Of a stretch of DNA of 64,000 nucleotides, positions 1 to 8,629 are shown one piece after another (the stretch's first letter is position 1; every line of letters begins with the position of its first letter). The stretch spans positions 1,570,140 to 1,634,139 of the forward strand of contig NZ_JAGGMN010000001.1 of assembly GCF_017875325.1 (NCBI RefSeq). The letters run 5' to 3'. The stretch is from Methanofollis sp. W23 (lineage in GTDB: Archaea; Halobacteriota; Methanomicrobia; Methanomicrobiales; Methanofollaceae). The position numbers and the translations under genes were made by a program. Under the pieces are notes generated by a model, which had not been told where the DNA came from, did no database searches, and was given only the letters and a program-made list of their open reading frames with translations.

Positions 1-60
1 TTAAAACCTATTGAAAATCGTTAGGGTTAAAAACGGTGCCAATAATAAGAATAAAGCACC

Positions 61-855
61 ATGATTCTTTCCCTCCTCGTTGCCTCGGCCGCGGTGGTGA
101 TTACCCTGCTCTATGCATCGGTCCTCGACCACCGCGAACGGCGGGTACCCTTCAAGACCTGGTACCCGATGCTCGCCGTCGCGTTCCCGTCGGTACTCTT
201 TTTTTACGCCGGCCTGATCCTTGGCGGGGACCTGAGAATAGCGATCTACTTCGCCGCGCTCTCCCTGGTATTTTCTGTCGTCTTCTATACCTTCGGGAGT
301 CTTCATCTCTTCGGCGGCGCCGATGCATGGGCCCTGATCTTTCTTTCAGCCTGCATCCCGGCCTTCCCACTTGACCCGCTCTTCGGGATCCCGCCGCTTG
401 GATTCTTCCCCTTCACGGTCCTCACCAATGCCCTGATCCTCAACCTTGCCGCACCGGTGCTCCTCTTTCTCAAGAATGTCGTCAACCGGGATTTCGCCCC
501 ATTCCCGTACATGTTCCTTGGCTATCCAGCAGACGGGCCCCGGATCAGGGACCACTACGGGTTTGTGATGGAAGAGATCGAGGAGGCGAACGACGGCACC
601 CTCACCCGCCGGTTCCTGCGGATCAGGGACTCGTTGCGCCGGACGGTCAAAGGGGGCGAGCGGCGGATGTACACCAAAGACCTGCGTGAACACCCGGATA
701 AATACCGAAAAGAACTCTCCCTGTACTCGCGGGCCGGCACGGTCTGGATCAGTTATGCCGTCCCCTTCATCATCCCGATCACCGCAGGGTTTCTCACCGC
801 GCTGTTTATTGGCGACCTCCTCTATATGATCATGATGATCCTTATAGGGGCCTAA
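61..855 (+). CDS. A24-type prepilin/preflagellin peptidase
   Basis: Membrane aspartyl protease of the type IV prepilin/preflagellin class, expected to clip class III signal peptides of archaellins or pilins at the membrane. Two aspartates sit where the family needs them: D23 in a DxxxRxVP stretch after the first helix, and D88 in GGAD, where alanine replaces the second glycine of the usual GxGD. Hydrophobic segments fill roughly residues 1-22, 36-76, 90-145 and the last 30; a charged cytosolic stretch lies at about 150-225. At 264 residues it is slightly longer than FlaK. The hisI start lies 5 bases after its stop, so cotranscription is likely. No archaellin or pilin gene is in the window, so the substrate is unknown. 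Confidence 0.8.
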   Translation: MILSLLVASAAVVITLLYASVLDHRERRVPFKTWYPMLAVAFPSVLFFYAGLILGGDLRIAIYFAALSLVFSVVFYTFGSLHLFGGADAWALIFLSACIPAFPLDPLFGIPPLGFFPFTVLTNALILNLAAPVLLFLKNVVNRDFAPFPYMFLGYPADGPRIRDHYGFVMEEIEEANDGTLTRRFLRIRDSLRRTVKGGERRMYTKDLREHPDKYRKELSLYSRAGTVWISYAVPFIIPITAGFLTALFIGDLLYMIMMILIGA

Positions 856-860
856 TACAG

Positions 861-1223
861 ATGGAACTGAATTATACCAACGGACTGGTCCCGGTCATTG
901 TGCAGGAGGCGACAAGCCGCGAGGTGCTGATGCTCGCCTATGCCAACGACGAGGCGGTGCACCTCACCCTGGAGACAGGGTGTGCTCACTACTGGTCACG
1001 CAGCCGGGACAGACTCTGGAAAAAAGGGGAAGAGAGCGGGAATGTCCAGCAGGTCCTGGAGGTGCGGGTCGACTGCGACGCCGACACCCTCCTCTACCTT
1101 GTCGAGCAGACGGGAGCCGCCTGCCATACCGGACATTATTCCTGTTTCTATCGACGTATCGACGGGGAAGAGATCAGTGCACCCGTCTTTGATCCAGCAG
1201 AAGTATATGCTAATAAGGAATAA
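861..1223 (+). CDS. hisI: phosphoribosyl-AMP cyclohydrolase
   Basis: Third step of histidine synthesis: opens the adenine ring of phosphoribosyl-AMP to give ProFAR precursor. The 120 residues match a stand-alone archaeal HisI without the HisE pyrophosphohydrolase domain. The family core SRSRxRLWxKGxxSG is at about 46-60. D71, C72, D73 and D75 (metal site) are followed by C88, H89 and C95, the ligands expected for the zinc/magnesium centre. ATG at 861 follows the upstream gene by 5 bases; no better start exists. No other his genes are in the window, so the pathway is scattered. Identification is secure. Confidence 0.96.
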   Translation: MELNYTNGLVPVIVQEATSREVLMLAYANDEAVHLTLETGCAHYWSRSRDRLWKKGEESGNVQQVLEVRVDCDADTLLYLVEQTGAACHTGHYSCFYRRIDGEEISAPVFDPAEVYANKE

Positions 1224-1250
1224 AGACACGTAAACTATGGTGAATTTTTT

Positions 1251-3191
1251 ATGAAAATAGTACCTGATACCAGTGTCGTCATTGACGGACGCATCACCTC
1301 CCTGATAAAAGCCGGAGAATATACGGGTGCGACAATAATTATCCCCGAGGCAGTCGTCGCAGAACTCGAGGCTCAGGCCAACCAGGGGCGTGAAATAGGC
1401 TTTTCTGGACTGAACGAACTTCAAGCGCTCTCCAAAATGGCTGCAGACGAGACGATCGAACTGCGGTATGTGGGCGAGCGCCCCAATCTCAACCAGGTCA
1501 AACTTGCCAGCGGCGGCGAGATCGACGCCCTGATCCGGAATGTCGCCATCGAATATGATGCAAAGTTCATCACCAGCGACGTGGTCCAGTCTGAGGTGGC
1601 AAAGGCCAAGGGGATCGATGTCCTCTATCTCAGGCCCCAGACCGGGGAGGCGACCCCTCTTCTTATCGACCAGTACTTCGACGAGGACACGGTCGCGGTG
1701 TACCTTAAAGAACGGGTCCCGCCGGCGGCAAGGAAAGGATACCCCAATACGATGCACCTAGTGCATCTGCGCGAGAACCCGATGAACGAGTACGAACTGC
1801 GCACCATGGCCCAGGAGATCCTTGAACGGGCAAAACGCGACCCAGACGGGTTTATCGAGATCGAGCGCCGCGGGATCACGGTCGTCCAGATCGGGTCGAT
1901 CCGGATCTCCATCGCCCGCAGGCCGTTCTCCGACGGGATGGAGATCACGGCGGTCAGGCCGATCAGGGACGTGACCCTGAACCAGTACGCCATGGCCGAC
2001 CTCATCAAGGAGCGGGTCAGGGACACCCGCCGCGGGGTCCTGATCGCAGGCCCGCCAGGTGCCGGGAAGAGCACGCTGGCCCAGAGCATCGCGACCTATC
2101 TTGCAGACGAGGAATATATCGTCAAGACGATGGAGGCGCCGCGAGACCTCCAGGTGCCTGACAACATCACCCAGTACACGGCCCTTGAGGGGAGCATGGA
2201 GAACACCGCCGAGGTGCTCCTCCTGGTCCGGCCCGACTATGTCGTCTTCGACGAACTCCGCAAGAACGAGGACTTCAGGGTCTTTGCCGACATGCGGCTT
2301 GCCGGTGTCGGGATGATCGGCGTGGTCCATGCCATGCAGGTGCAGGACGCTCTCCAGCGGTTCTTCGAGCGGATCGACTCGGTGGTCCTGCCCCAGGTCG
2401 TGAGCACCATCATCCAGGTGGAAGACGGGGAGATCACCAGGGTCTTCGATGTCTCGTCCTCTATTAAGGTACCTGAAGGGATGAACCCTGACCTCCATAT
2501 CAGGCCGGTGACCAGGGTGCAGGACGCGATCTCGGGCGAAGCGGTCTTTGAGGTCTTCAAGTACGAGAGCGAGACGATCGTGATGCCGGTCGAGAAGTCT
2601 ACCCTTCCGGCCGAGAAGAAAGAGGAAGAAGCGCCAAAGAAGGCCAGGGCGGTCGAGAGAGCGCCACAGCATCCCCAGGCCCCGCGGGCAGAGCCCCCTA
2701 AAGAGACCGAGGAGCGGAGCAAGGAAGCGACCGAGCAGAGCATCCAGCACGAACTCGGGCGCTATACCTTCGGGCCGGTGGAGGTCTTCATGAAGAGCGA
2801 CACCAAGGCGGTCGCCTATATCGAGGACAAGGACGTGCCGGCGGCGATCGGGCGCGGCGGGAAGAACATCGCGGCGGTCGTCAACAAGATCGGGGTCGGG
2901 ATCGATATCAGGCCCAGGTCAGAACTCCCGAAACCGGCCGAGGCCGAGGCCGAGGCCGAGGAACTCGAGGCAAGCGACGGGCTTCGTCTCCGTATCGAGA
3001 AGAGACACCTGACCCTTGTCGCCCCCGAATACAGGGAGATGATCGTGGACGTCTTTGCCGGGAGAGAGTATCTCTTTACGGCGACGGTGAACGAGAAGGG
3101 CGAGATCGATCTTGCGAAGAGCAGCAGTATCGCCCAGGAGTTGATTCGCAGATACAACAACCATGAGAGCATCAGGCTGAGAGCAGTATAA
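1251..3191 (+). CDS. PINc-KH domain ATPase
   Basis: Archaeal fusion of an N-terminal PIN nuclease domain with a type II/IV secretion-like ATPase and a C-terminal KH domain; the biological role is unsettled, RNA handling being the usual guess. Residues 1-130 carry the PIN fold, starting with the acidic PDTSVVIDGR stretch. The Walker A loop GPPGAGKST is at 267-275 with K273, followed by an acidic VVFDELR Walker B-like strand near 330. A charged, proline-rich linker (about 450-495) leads to a KH GRGG loop near 532-537. The ribosome site GGTGA lies 7 bases before ATG 1251. leuS starts 26 bases downstream. Length (646) fits the archaeal family. Confidence 0.9.
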   Translation: MKIVPDTSVVIDGRITSLIKAGEYTGATIIIPEAVVAELEAQANQGREIGFSGLNELQALSKMAADETIELRYVGERPNLNQVKLASGGEIDALIRNVAIEYDAKFITSDVVQSEVAKAKGIDVLYLRPQTGEATPLLIDQYFDEDTVAVYLKERVPPAARKGYPNTMHLVHLRENPMNEYELRTMAQEILERAKRDPDGFIEIERRGITVVQIGSIRISIARRPFSDGMEITAVRPIRDVTLNQYAMADLIKERVRDTRRGVLIAGPPGAGKSTLAQSIATYLADEEYIVKTMEAPRDLQVPDNITQYTALEGSMENTAEVLLLVRPDYVVFDELRKNEDFRVFADMRLAGVGMIGVVHAMQVQDALQRFFERIDSVVLPQVVSTIIQVEDGEITRVFDVSSSIKVPEGMNPDLHIRPVTRVQDAISGEAVFEVFKYESETIVMPVEKSTLPAEKKEEEAPKKARAVERAPQHPQAPRAEPPKETEERSKEATEQSIQHELGRYTFGPVEVFMKSDTKAVAYIEDKDVPAAIGRGGKNIAAVVNKIGVGIDIRPRSELPKPAEAEAEAEELEASDGLRLRIEKRHLTLVAPEYREMIVDVFAGREYLFTATVNEKGEIDLAKSSSIAQELIRRYNNHESIRLRAV

Positions 3192-3217
3192 GTAGTGAAG
3201 TGCAGGAGTGACAAGAC

Positions 3218-6010
3218 GTGGCAGAATGGGACATACAGAAACTGGAAGAGAAGTATCGCGATACCTGGCCGGCGATGTTTGAGGCCGACCCCGACGAGAG
3301 GGAGAAGTTCTACCTGAATGTCGCCTTCCCGTACCCGAGCGGGGCGATGCATGTCGGGCATGGCCGGACCTATATCGTGCCCGACGTGATCGCACGCTTC
3401 TGGAGGATGCAGGACAAGAATGTCCTCTTCCCGATGGCGTTCCATGTGACGGGAACCCCGGTGATCGGGATCTCCAGCCGGATCGCGAAGGGCGATCCCG
3501 AGACGGTGCGGTTGTACCGCGACCTCTACCGGGTGCCTGAGGACGTGCTGGCACGGTTCGGCGACCCCATGACGATCGTCCAGTACTTTGCCAGGGACTA
3601 TGAGCGGATCATGCACCGGTGCGGGCTCTCCATCGACTGGCGGCGGCGGTTCATCACGGTGAACCCGCAGTACTCGAAGTACATCGAGTGGCAGTACGCC
3701 CATCTCAAGGAGGGCGAGCATGTGGTCAAGGGGGTCCACCCGGTGAAGTACTGCCCGTCCTGTGACAACCCGGTCGGCGACCACGACCTTCTCGAGGGCG
3801 AGAAGGCCGAGATCATGAAGTTCACCCTCATCCTCTTCGAGTGGCAGGGGGCGAAGATCCCGTGCGCCACGCTCAGGCCCGAGACGATCTATGGGGTCAC
3901 GAACCTCTGGGCCAACCCGGAGGTGACCTACCTGCGGGCAGAGGTCGACGGCGAGGCATGGATCCTCTCGCGCGAGGCGGCGTACAAACTGGAGATGCAG
4001 GACCACACGGTCGAGGTGACCGGCGAGGTCTCGGGCGCGGAGATCGTGGGGTCGAAGGCTTCGCACCCGCTCTGCGGCGAGGTGCCGGTCCTGCCGGCGG
4101 CCTTTGTGGACCCTGACGTGGGGTCTGGATTGGTGATGTCGGTGCCGGCCCACGCGCCTTTCGACTATATCGCGCTGCGCGATCTCCAGGAGCAGGGGGA
4201 GTTCACCGGGGTCACGCCGGTGGCGATCATCACCTCAGAGGGCTACGGCGACATCCCGGCAAAGGACGCCATCGAGCGGGCCGGGATCACCCACCAGCTC
4301 GACCCACGGATGGACGAGGTGACCCGCGAAGTCTATGGCGCCGAACTGCTCCATGGCACGCTCCTCGCAAACTGTGGGGACCAGGCGGGCAAACCGGTGA
4401 AGCAGGCCCGCGACGATGTGGCCGCCCTCATGCTCGAAGACTATGGCTCGAAGGTGATGTTCGAGTTCGATACCCAGAACGTGGTCTGCCGGTGCGGCGG
4501 GCGGGTGTACGTGAAGATCCTCCATGACCAGTGGTTCCTCCAGTACTCTGACCCGGCATGGAAGGCCCAGGTGCACGAGCAGATCGACGAGATGAAGATC
4601 GTGCCCCAGGAGGTCCGCGCCGAGTTCGACAGGACGGTGGACTGGCTCAAGGACTGGGCCTGCACCCGCCGGGTGGGCCTGGGAACAAAGCTCCCGTGGG
4701 ACCAGAACTGGATCATCGAGCCGCTCTCAGACTCGACGCTGTACATGGCGTTCTACACGATCGCCCACCACATCAAAAAGATCGAGCCGGAGAAACTCAC
4801 GCCTGAGGTCTATGACTATATCATCTATGGGACCGGGAATCCGACGACGGTGCCAAGAGAGACGCTTGATGCGATCAGGGCCGAGTTCCTGTACTGGTAT
4901 CCCTACGACTACCGGTTCTCGGCAAAAGACCTCATCTCCAACCACCTCACCTTCCAGCTCTTCCACCACCGTGCGGTGATGGAGGAGGACAAGCAGCCGC
5001 AGGGGATGGTCATCTTCGGGATGGGGCTCCTGAATGGGGCGAAGATGTCCTCGTCCAAGGGGAATGTGGTGCTCCTGGACGATGCCCTCAACGAGTTCGG
5101 GCCTGACACGGTGCGGATGTTCCTGGTGGGTTCGGCCGAGCCCTGGCAGGACTTCGACTGGCGTAATGAACTGGTCATCGGTGCAAAGAAGCAGATCGAG
5201 CGGTTCTGGAATACGGTCTCTGAGGGGATCGCCGTCGAGGAGAACGACGGGCGCGAGATCGATGGGTGGCTTATCTCAAGGCTCCAGCACCGGATCGAGC
5301 ACACCACGCTAGCGCTGCAGAACTTCCAGACGCGGCAGGCATTGCAGGAGGCGTTCTTCGGGATCGAGGCCGACCTGAAGTGGTACCGTCGGCGTCTGCC
5401 GACGATCGCCCCGGGGTCGGCGGCGATAAAGGAGCTCTGCTCGGTCTGGGTGCGGTTGCTCGCCCCGGTGGTCCCGTACACCTCAGAGGAACTCTGGCAC
5501 CAACTCGGGCACGAGGAGTCGGTGGCCTTTGCCCGGTGGCCGGTGGCGGATGCCGCAAAGATCGACGAGAAGACCGAACTGGCCGAGGAGTTCCTGGCGA
5601 GGACGGTGGAGGACATCGAGTCGATTGTGCGGATCATCCAGATGGAGCCGCGTGCGGTGAACCTGTACGTGGCCCCGGCATGGAAGCGGCAGGTCTTCTC
5701 GATCATCGCAGGCGCCGCGGACCCCAAGAAGGCGATCACACTGGTGATGGCAGACAAGGACCTGCGCAGCAGGGGCAAGGCGGCGGCCGATGCGGCCAAG
5801 CAGGTGACGAAGTTCATCCACCGCCTGCCCCCTGAACTGGTCGAGACCATCGCCGCCCATGACCTCGACGAGGTGGCGGTCCTCACCGCGGCAAAGGAGT
5901 TCCTGGAGCGCGAGGTCAAGGTCCCGGTCAGGATCCTGGAGGCCGAGGGGAGCGGCGAGATGAAGGCCGACGCCGCTCTGCCGTTCAAGCCGGCGATCGT
6001 CATCGAATAA
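3218..6010 (+). CDS. leuS: leucyl-tRNA synthetase, archaeal type
   Basis: Charges tRNA-Leu with leucine in the cytosol. The class I signature appears as HVGH at 45-48 and KMSSS at 609-613. An inserted editing domain lies between, and the C-terminal region is of the archaeal/eukaryotic cytosolic type (930 residues). The start is GTG at 3218: AGGAGTG at 3204-3210 is well spaced for it, and the protein begins directly with the conserved WDIQKLEEKY helix. It follows the PINc-ATPase gene by 26 bases. Downstream, a T-rich stretch and then a repeat island begin within 10 bases of the stop. Confidence 0.98.
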   Translation: MAEWDIQKLEEKYRDTWPAMFEADPDEREKFYLNVAFPYPSGAMHVGHGRTYIVPDVIARFWRMQDKNVLFPMAFHVTGTPVIGISSRIAKGDPETVRLYRDLYRVPEDVLARFGDPMTIVQYFARDYERIMHRCGLSIDWRRRFITVNPQYSKYIEWQYAHLKEGEHVVKGVHPVKYCPSCDNPVGDHDLLEGEKAEIMKFTLILFEWQGAKIPCATLRPETIYGVTNLWANPEVTYLRAEVDGEAWILSREAAYKLEMQDHTVEVTGEVSGAEIVGSKASHPLCGEVPVLPAAFVDPDVGSGLVMSVPAHAPFDYIALRDLQEQGEFTGVTPVAIITSEGYGDIPAKDAIERAGITHQLDPRMDEVTREVYGAELLHGTLLANCGDQAGKPVKQARDDVAALMLEDYGSKVMFEFDTQNVVCRCGGRVYVKILHDQWFLQYSDPAWKAQVHEQIDEMKIVPQEVRAEFDRTVDWLKDWACTRRVGLGTKLPWDQNWIIEPLSDSTLYMAFYTIAHHIKKIEPEKLTPEVYDYIIYGTGNPTTVPRETLDAIRAEFLYWYPYDYRFSAKDLISNHLTFQLFHHRAVMEEDKQPQGMVIFGMGLLNGAKMSSSKGNVVLLDDALNEFGPDTVRMFLVGSAEPWQDFDWRNELVIGAKKQIERFWNTVSEGIAVEENDGREIDGWLISRLQHRIEHTTLALQNFQTRQALQEAFFGIEADLKWYRRRLPTIAPGSAAIKELCSVWVRLLAPVVPYTSEELWHQLGHEESVAFARWPVADAAKIDEKTELAEEFLARTVEDIESIVRIIQMEPRAVNLYVAPAWKRQVFSIIAGAADPKKAITLVMADKDLRSRGKAAADAAKQVTKFIHRLPPELVETIAAHDLDEVAVLTAAKEFLEREVKVPVRILEAEGSGEMKADAALPFKPAIVIE

Positions 6011-6018
6011 TTTTTATT
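6011..6018 (+). terminator. T-rich terminator after leuS
   Basis: TTTTTATTT directly follows the leuS stop, the oligo-T signal that suffices for archaeal RNA polymerase termination. The H1 hairpin of a repeat island starts at the next base, so the two may act together. Confidence 0.5.
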
Positions 6019-6837
6019 TGGCCGGGGGCTCGCCGCCCCCCGCTCCCCCCCACATGATAGAGCGGGGACTGCAACCCCCTCTTCATGGTCGTCTATTGTG
6101 CCTTCCCGGTCCTATCTTCGTCCCTGGGGTCCGGGCGGCACTCGCCTCCGGCGCGAGCATGAAGGAAGGCGATTCGGTCACGCTCGCACCTGGAAGAGGG
6201 GAGGGATTCTGCACAGCCCCTCTCTGCACATCCGGGGTTTCTGAAAATCCACCCCTGATCCAGGCTTCTCTTCCTCCCTTTTCAGGGGCGTACTCTTGGT
6301 CCATGGCGTTTTGTATTACTATGGATCATATGTTCCTCCTGTGGGCCTTGTGGGGGGCGGTTTCCCCCTCGCGTTGGAGAAAATACCGGCATTCCGCCAG
6401 GATCTGAAATGGAGCCTGATCCGGCCCTGGATCAGAGGGTCAGTCCCGGGATCTGGGGACGATATGGCCGTATTTGGGGGGGGGGTCGGCGGGGAGAGAC
6501 CAGGACCCAAGGGTGAGGGGAAGGCACGTCGTTTAGAGGTGCCACTCCATGGACCCCCCACGTGAAGATAGGTCGTGGACGGCATTAATCCTCTTCATGG
6601 CTCTCAATTCTGCCTTCCCGGTCCACTCTTCGTCACAGGGGGCCGGGGGAGCCGCACCCCGAGCATGAAGACGAAAAAAGACGTGATGATCGGATGTGCC
6701 GCCCTCATTGGAGAATTTACACCATTCTCTCGCGCCGGGGGACAGCGACCAATACATCTTCCCTGCCACAAGAAATGTTACCAGATCTCCTCACGCACCC
6801 CACGCGTCATCTCATACCCCCGCCAGACCCTCTCCCG
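6019..6837. repeat. repeat island between leuS and alkD
   Basis: Gene-free gap between two converging genes. An inverted H1 hairpin is at about 6019-6075. A link with CCCTCTTCATGGTC follows, then an H2 hairpin at 6098-6170 with GCCTTCCC/GGAAGGC arms, an E module (ACGCTCGCACC) and a degenerate right TIR at 6201-6218. A second, weaker link-H2 copy is at about 6565-6665, with its right half lost. I see nothing coding in 6220-6560; the open frames there have no ribosome site and no recognisable protein. The 6700-6837 stretch looks unique. Confidence 0.75.
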
Positions 6838-7551
6838 TCACCAGTCCTTCTTCATCGCCGCCGCCCTCATCTCTTCTGGCATCAGTTCGATCGCATACCG
6901 CAGCGCCGTGCGCGGCATCCCCTTCTTGTGCTCCATCACATATGCAAAAATTTCCTGCCTATGCGCTCTGCTCGCTTCCTTGAGGAGCCAGCCATAGCCC
7001 TTCTGCACCAGGTCGTCTTTATCGGTGAGGAGGAGGTCGGCGATCGCGATCGCCTCGTCCAGGAATTTTCCGCGTCGCGCCGGCATGGTCAACGAGACCG
7101 CGGCGCCCCTCCGCATCCAGCGGTTCTCAGACTGCGTCCAGCATTTGAGTTCATCGAGATACTCGGGGTATTCCTGGATGAAGTCGCCCACCGCATGGGT
7201 GCAGAGCCCGTCGCACTCGGCCCAGTTCGAGATGTAGGTCTCGATCCAGTGCCTGAAGACGGCGAGGTCTCCGGGTTCGTAGCGGTCATTCAGGAGGTGC
7301 GCCCACTTCGAGACGATGAACGCCTCCTCCATATATCCCGAGCGGTAGAGTTCCTCGCAGAGGCCGAAGATCTCGGGTTTGTCACGGGCCTTGATCTCCT
7401 TCCAGTATTTTTTTGCGATCACGTGGACTGCCGAGGTCTTGAGGCCATAGCAGACGACCTCCTCCCTGAAGAACCGTCCCGAGTTCTTCTGGACCGCGGG
7501 GTCTGCCTGTTCCCGCAGTTCCTCGCGGATCTGTGTGATGACCGGGTCCAT
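6838..7551 (-). CDS. AlkD-like DNA alkylation repair protein
   Basis: HEAT-like-repeat DNA glycosylase that removes bulky or positively charged alkylpurines without base flipping. The active-site set of Bacillus cereus AlkD (W109, D113, R148, W187) is matched almost position for position by W110, D114, R148 and W188. Length (237) is typical. The chain is all helical with repeats of about 40 residues. It reads away from the surface-protein locus and toward leuS, and stands alone without an ogt or alkA neighbour. The start at 7551 is the first ATG, followed by a conserved-looking amphipathic helix; no upstream in-frame start is better. Confidence 0.9.
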   Translation of the reverse strand: MDPVITQIREELREQADPAVQKNSGRFFREEVVCYGLKTSAVHVIAKKYWKEIKARDKPEIFGLCEELYRSGYMEEAFIVSKWAHLLNDRYEPGDLAVFRHWIETYISNWAECDGLCTHAVGDFIQEYPEYLDELKCWTQSENRWMRRGAAVSLTMPARRGKFLDEAIAIADLLLTDKDDLVQKGYGWLLKEASRAHRQEIFAYVMEHKKGMPRTALRYAIELMPEEMRAAAMKKDW

Positions 7552-8570
7552 GAGGAGTGCTTGGGGGCGGAAACAATAAGAGTTGTGAAAAGACCGTCAG
7601 GGCGGGGGAGACGAGAAGGTCTGGTGATCTTCACTTCCCATTCTGGATGGACTCTCCTGTAGGGTTGGAGACATACCAGGGGACTGGCACGTCCAGGCGA
7701 AGGTGCGGCATGGACTTCAGGGTCAAAAAACGGCCCTGTAGAAACCCGTACCAATTCTCGGTGCGAGGGCGATTCAACCGCCTTCCCCTATCTTTTCGCC
7801 GGGGGCGCGTGCCCCCCTGACCCCAGGGATGAAGATCGGGCCGGGAAGGCACACTCAATCGCCATGAAGAGCGTAATGCCGTCCACCACCTCTCGAATCG
7901 CACGCGGGGGACCGGGGGGGCGGCGGCCAAGCCCCCAGCCAGAGATACCTGTCCAGAGGATCTCTACAGAACCCGAATTTCAGAGAATATGGTTCAGGCA
8001 GGGAAAGCAGAGAGATGGCCATGAAGAAGAAGGTACAATCCGCCGCCCGTCTTCACATGAGGGTGCCCCGGAGAGATCATCAAGAACATTTCTACAATGC
8101 CGCGACACAGAAATCTTCCCTCTCTCCAGAGGAGAGTGTGCATCTCCCCCTCCCCTCATCTTCACGCCCGGGGCGCGGCCCCCGGATCCCCTGAGATGGA
8201 AAAAATCGTGTAGGAAAGGCAGAGTCGAAGTTCTCGAAGGAGAGTGCGCCGTCCTGTGCCTGTCTTCGAAGCCGACCATCCTCCCACAGAGACCTATCAG
8301 GAATCCTTCTCCAGAGCCGAGTATACAGACCTCCCGCCGAGCTATCAGAGCGCATCCAGAATATCTGGCCACAATACCTGACATGATGAAATCCCTCTCT
8401 AAAAAATAGAGAATACCGTTCTTTCATTGATATTGCCGCCCCACCAGAGAGAACCACGCAATCAAGCCCCATTTCACAGACCAAACTCCATATTTCGTCG
8501 TATTCTTGCGTCGCACCGGGTCCGGGAAATTCATACAATCTGTTTAACATATTTGACCGAAAAATCAAAA
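7552..8570. repeat. repeat island upstream of the surface-protein locus
   Basis: Divergent gap of about 1.1 kb. It holds one complete short copy: left TIR 7731-7745, E module, inverted H2 7777-7856 (GCCTTCCC...GGGAAGGC), link ATCGCCATGAAGAG, H1 7886-7940 and right TIR 7956-7974, about 244 bp in all. A decayed second copy follows, ending in a TIR-like TTTCTACAATG at about 8084-8095. A third GC-rich H2 remnant lies at 8140-8200. From 8230 to 8570 the sequence is lower in GC and shows no clear module. The minus-strand frame at 8092-8568 has no ribosome site and no recognisable protein. Confidence 0.75.
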
Positions 8571-8629
8571 TCCATTTATATTGTCCATCGAGAGATGGTA
8601 TCGATCTATAATTTACAGGACGAAATCAC
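8560..8629 (+). promoter_or_regulatory. promoter of the 1389-residue surface protein gene
   Basis: An A-rich BRE-like run precedes TTTATA at 8575-8580, which predicts a transcript start near 8604. AGGA at 8617-8620 lies 9 bases before ATG 8630, a plausible ribosome site. Found by eye only. Confidence 0.5.

Noticed and set aside
1758-2750. Long minus-strand open frame opposite the PINc-ATPase
   Set aside because: Shadow caused by high GC third positions; no ribosome site and proline/arginine/histidine-rich nonsense protein.
2816-4153. 445-codon minus-strand frame opposite leuS
   Set aside because: Overlaps a certain gene over its whole conserved region; composition is typical of antisense shadows.
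6694-7662. 322-codon plus-strand frame opposite alkD
   Set aside because: Antisense of a gene with matched active-site residues.
8092-8568. 158-codon minus-strand frame upstream of the surface locus
   Set aside because: No start signal; half of it is repeat DNA.
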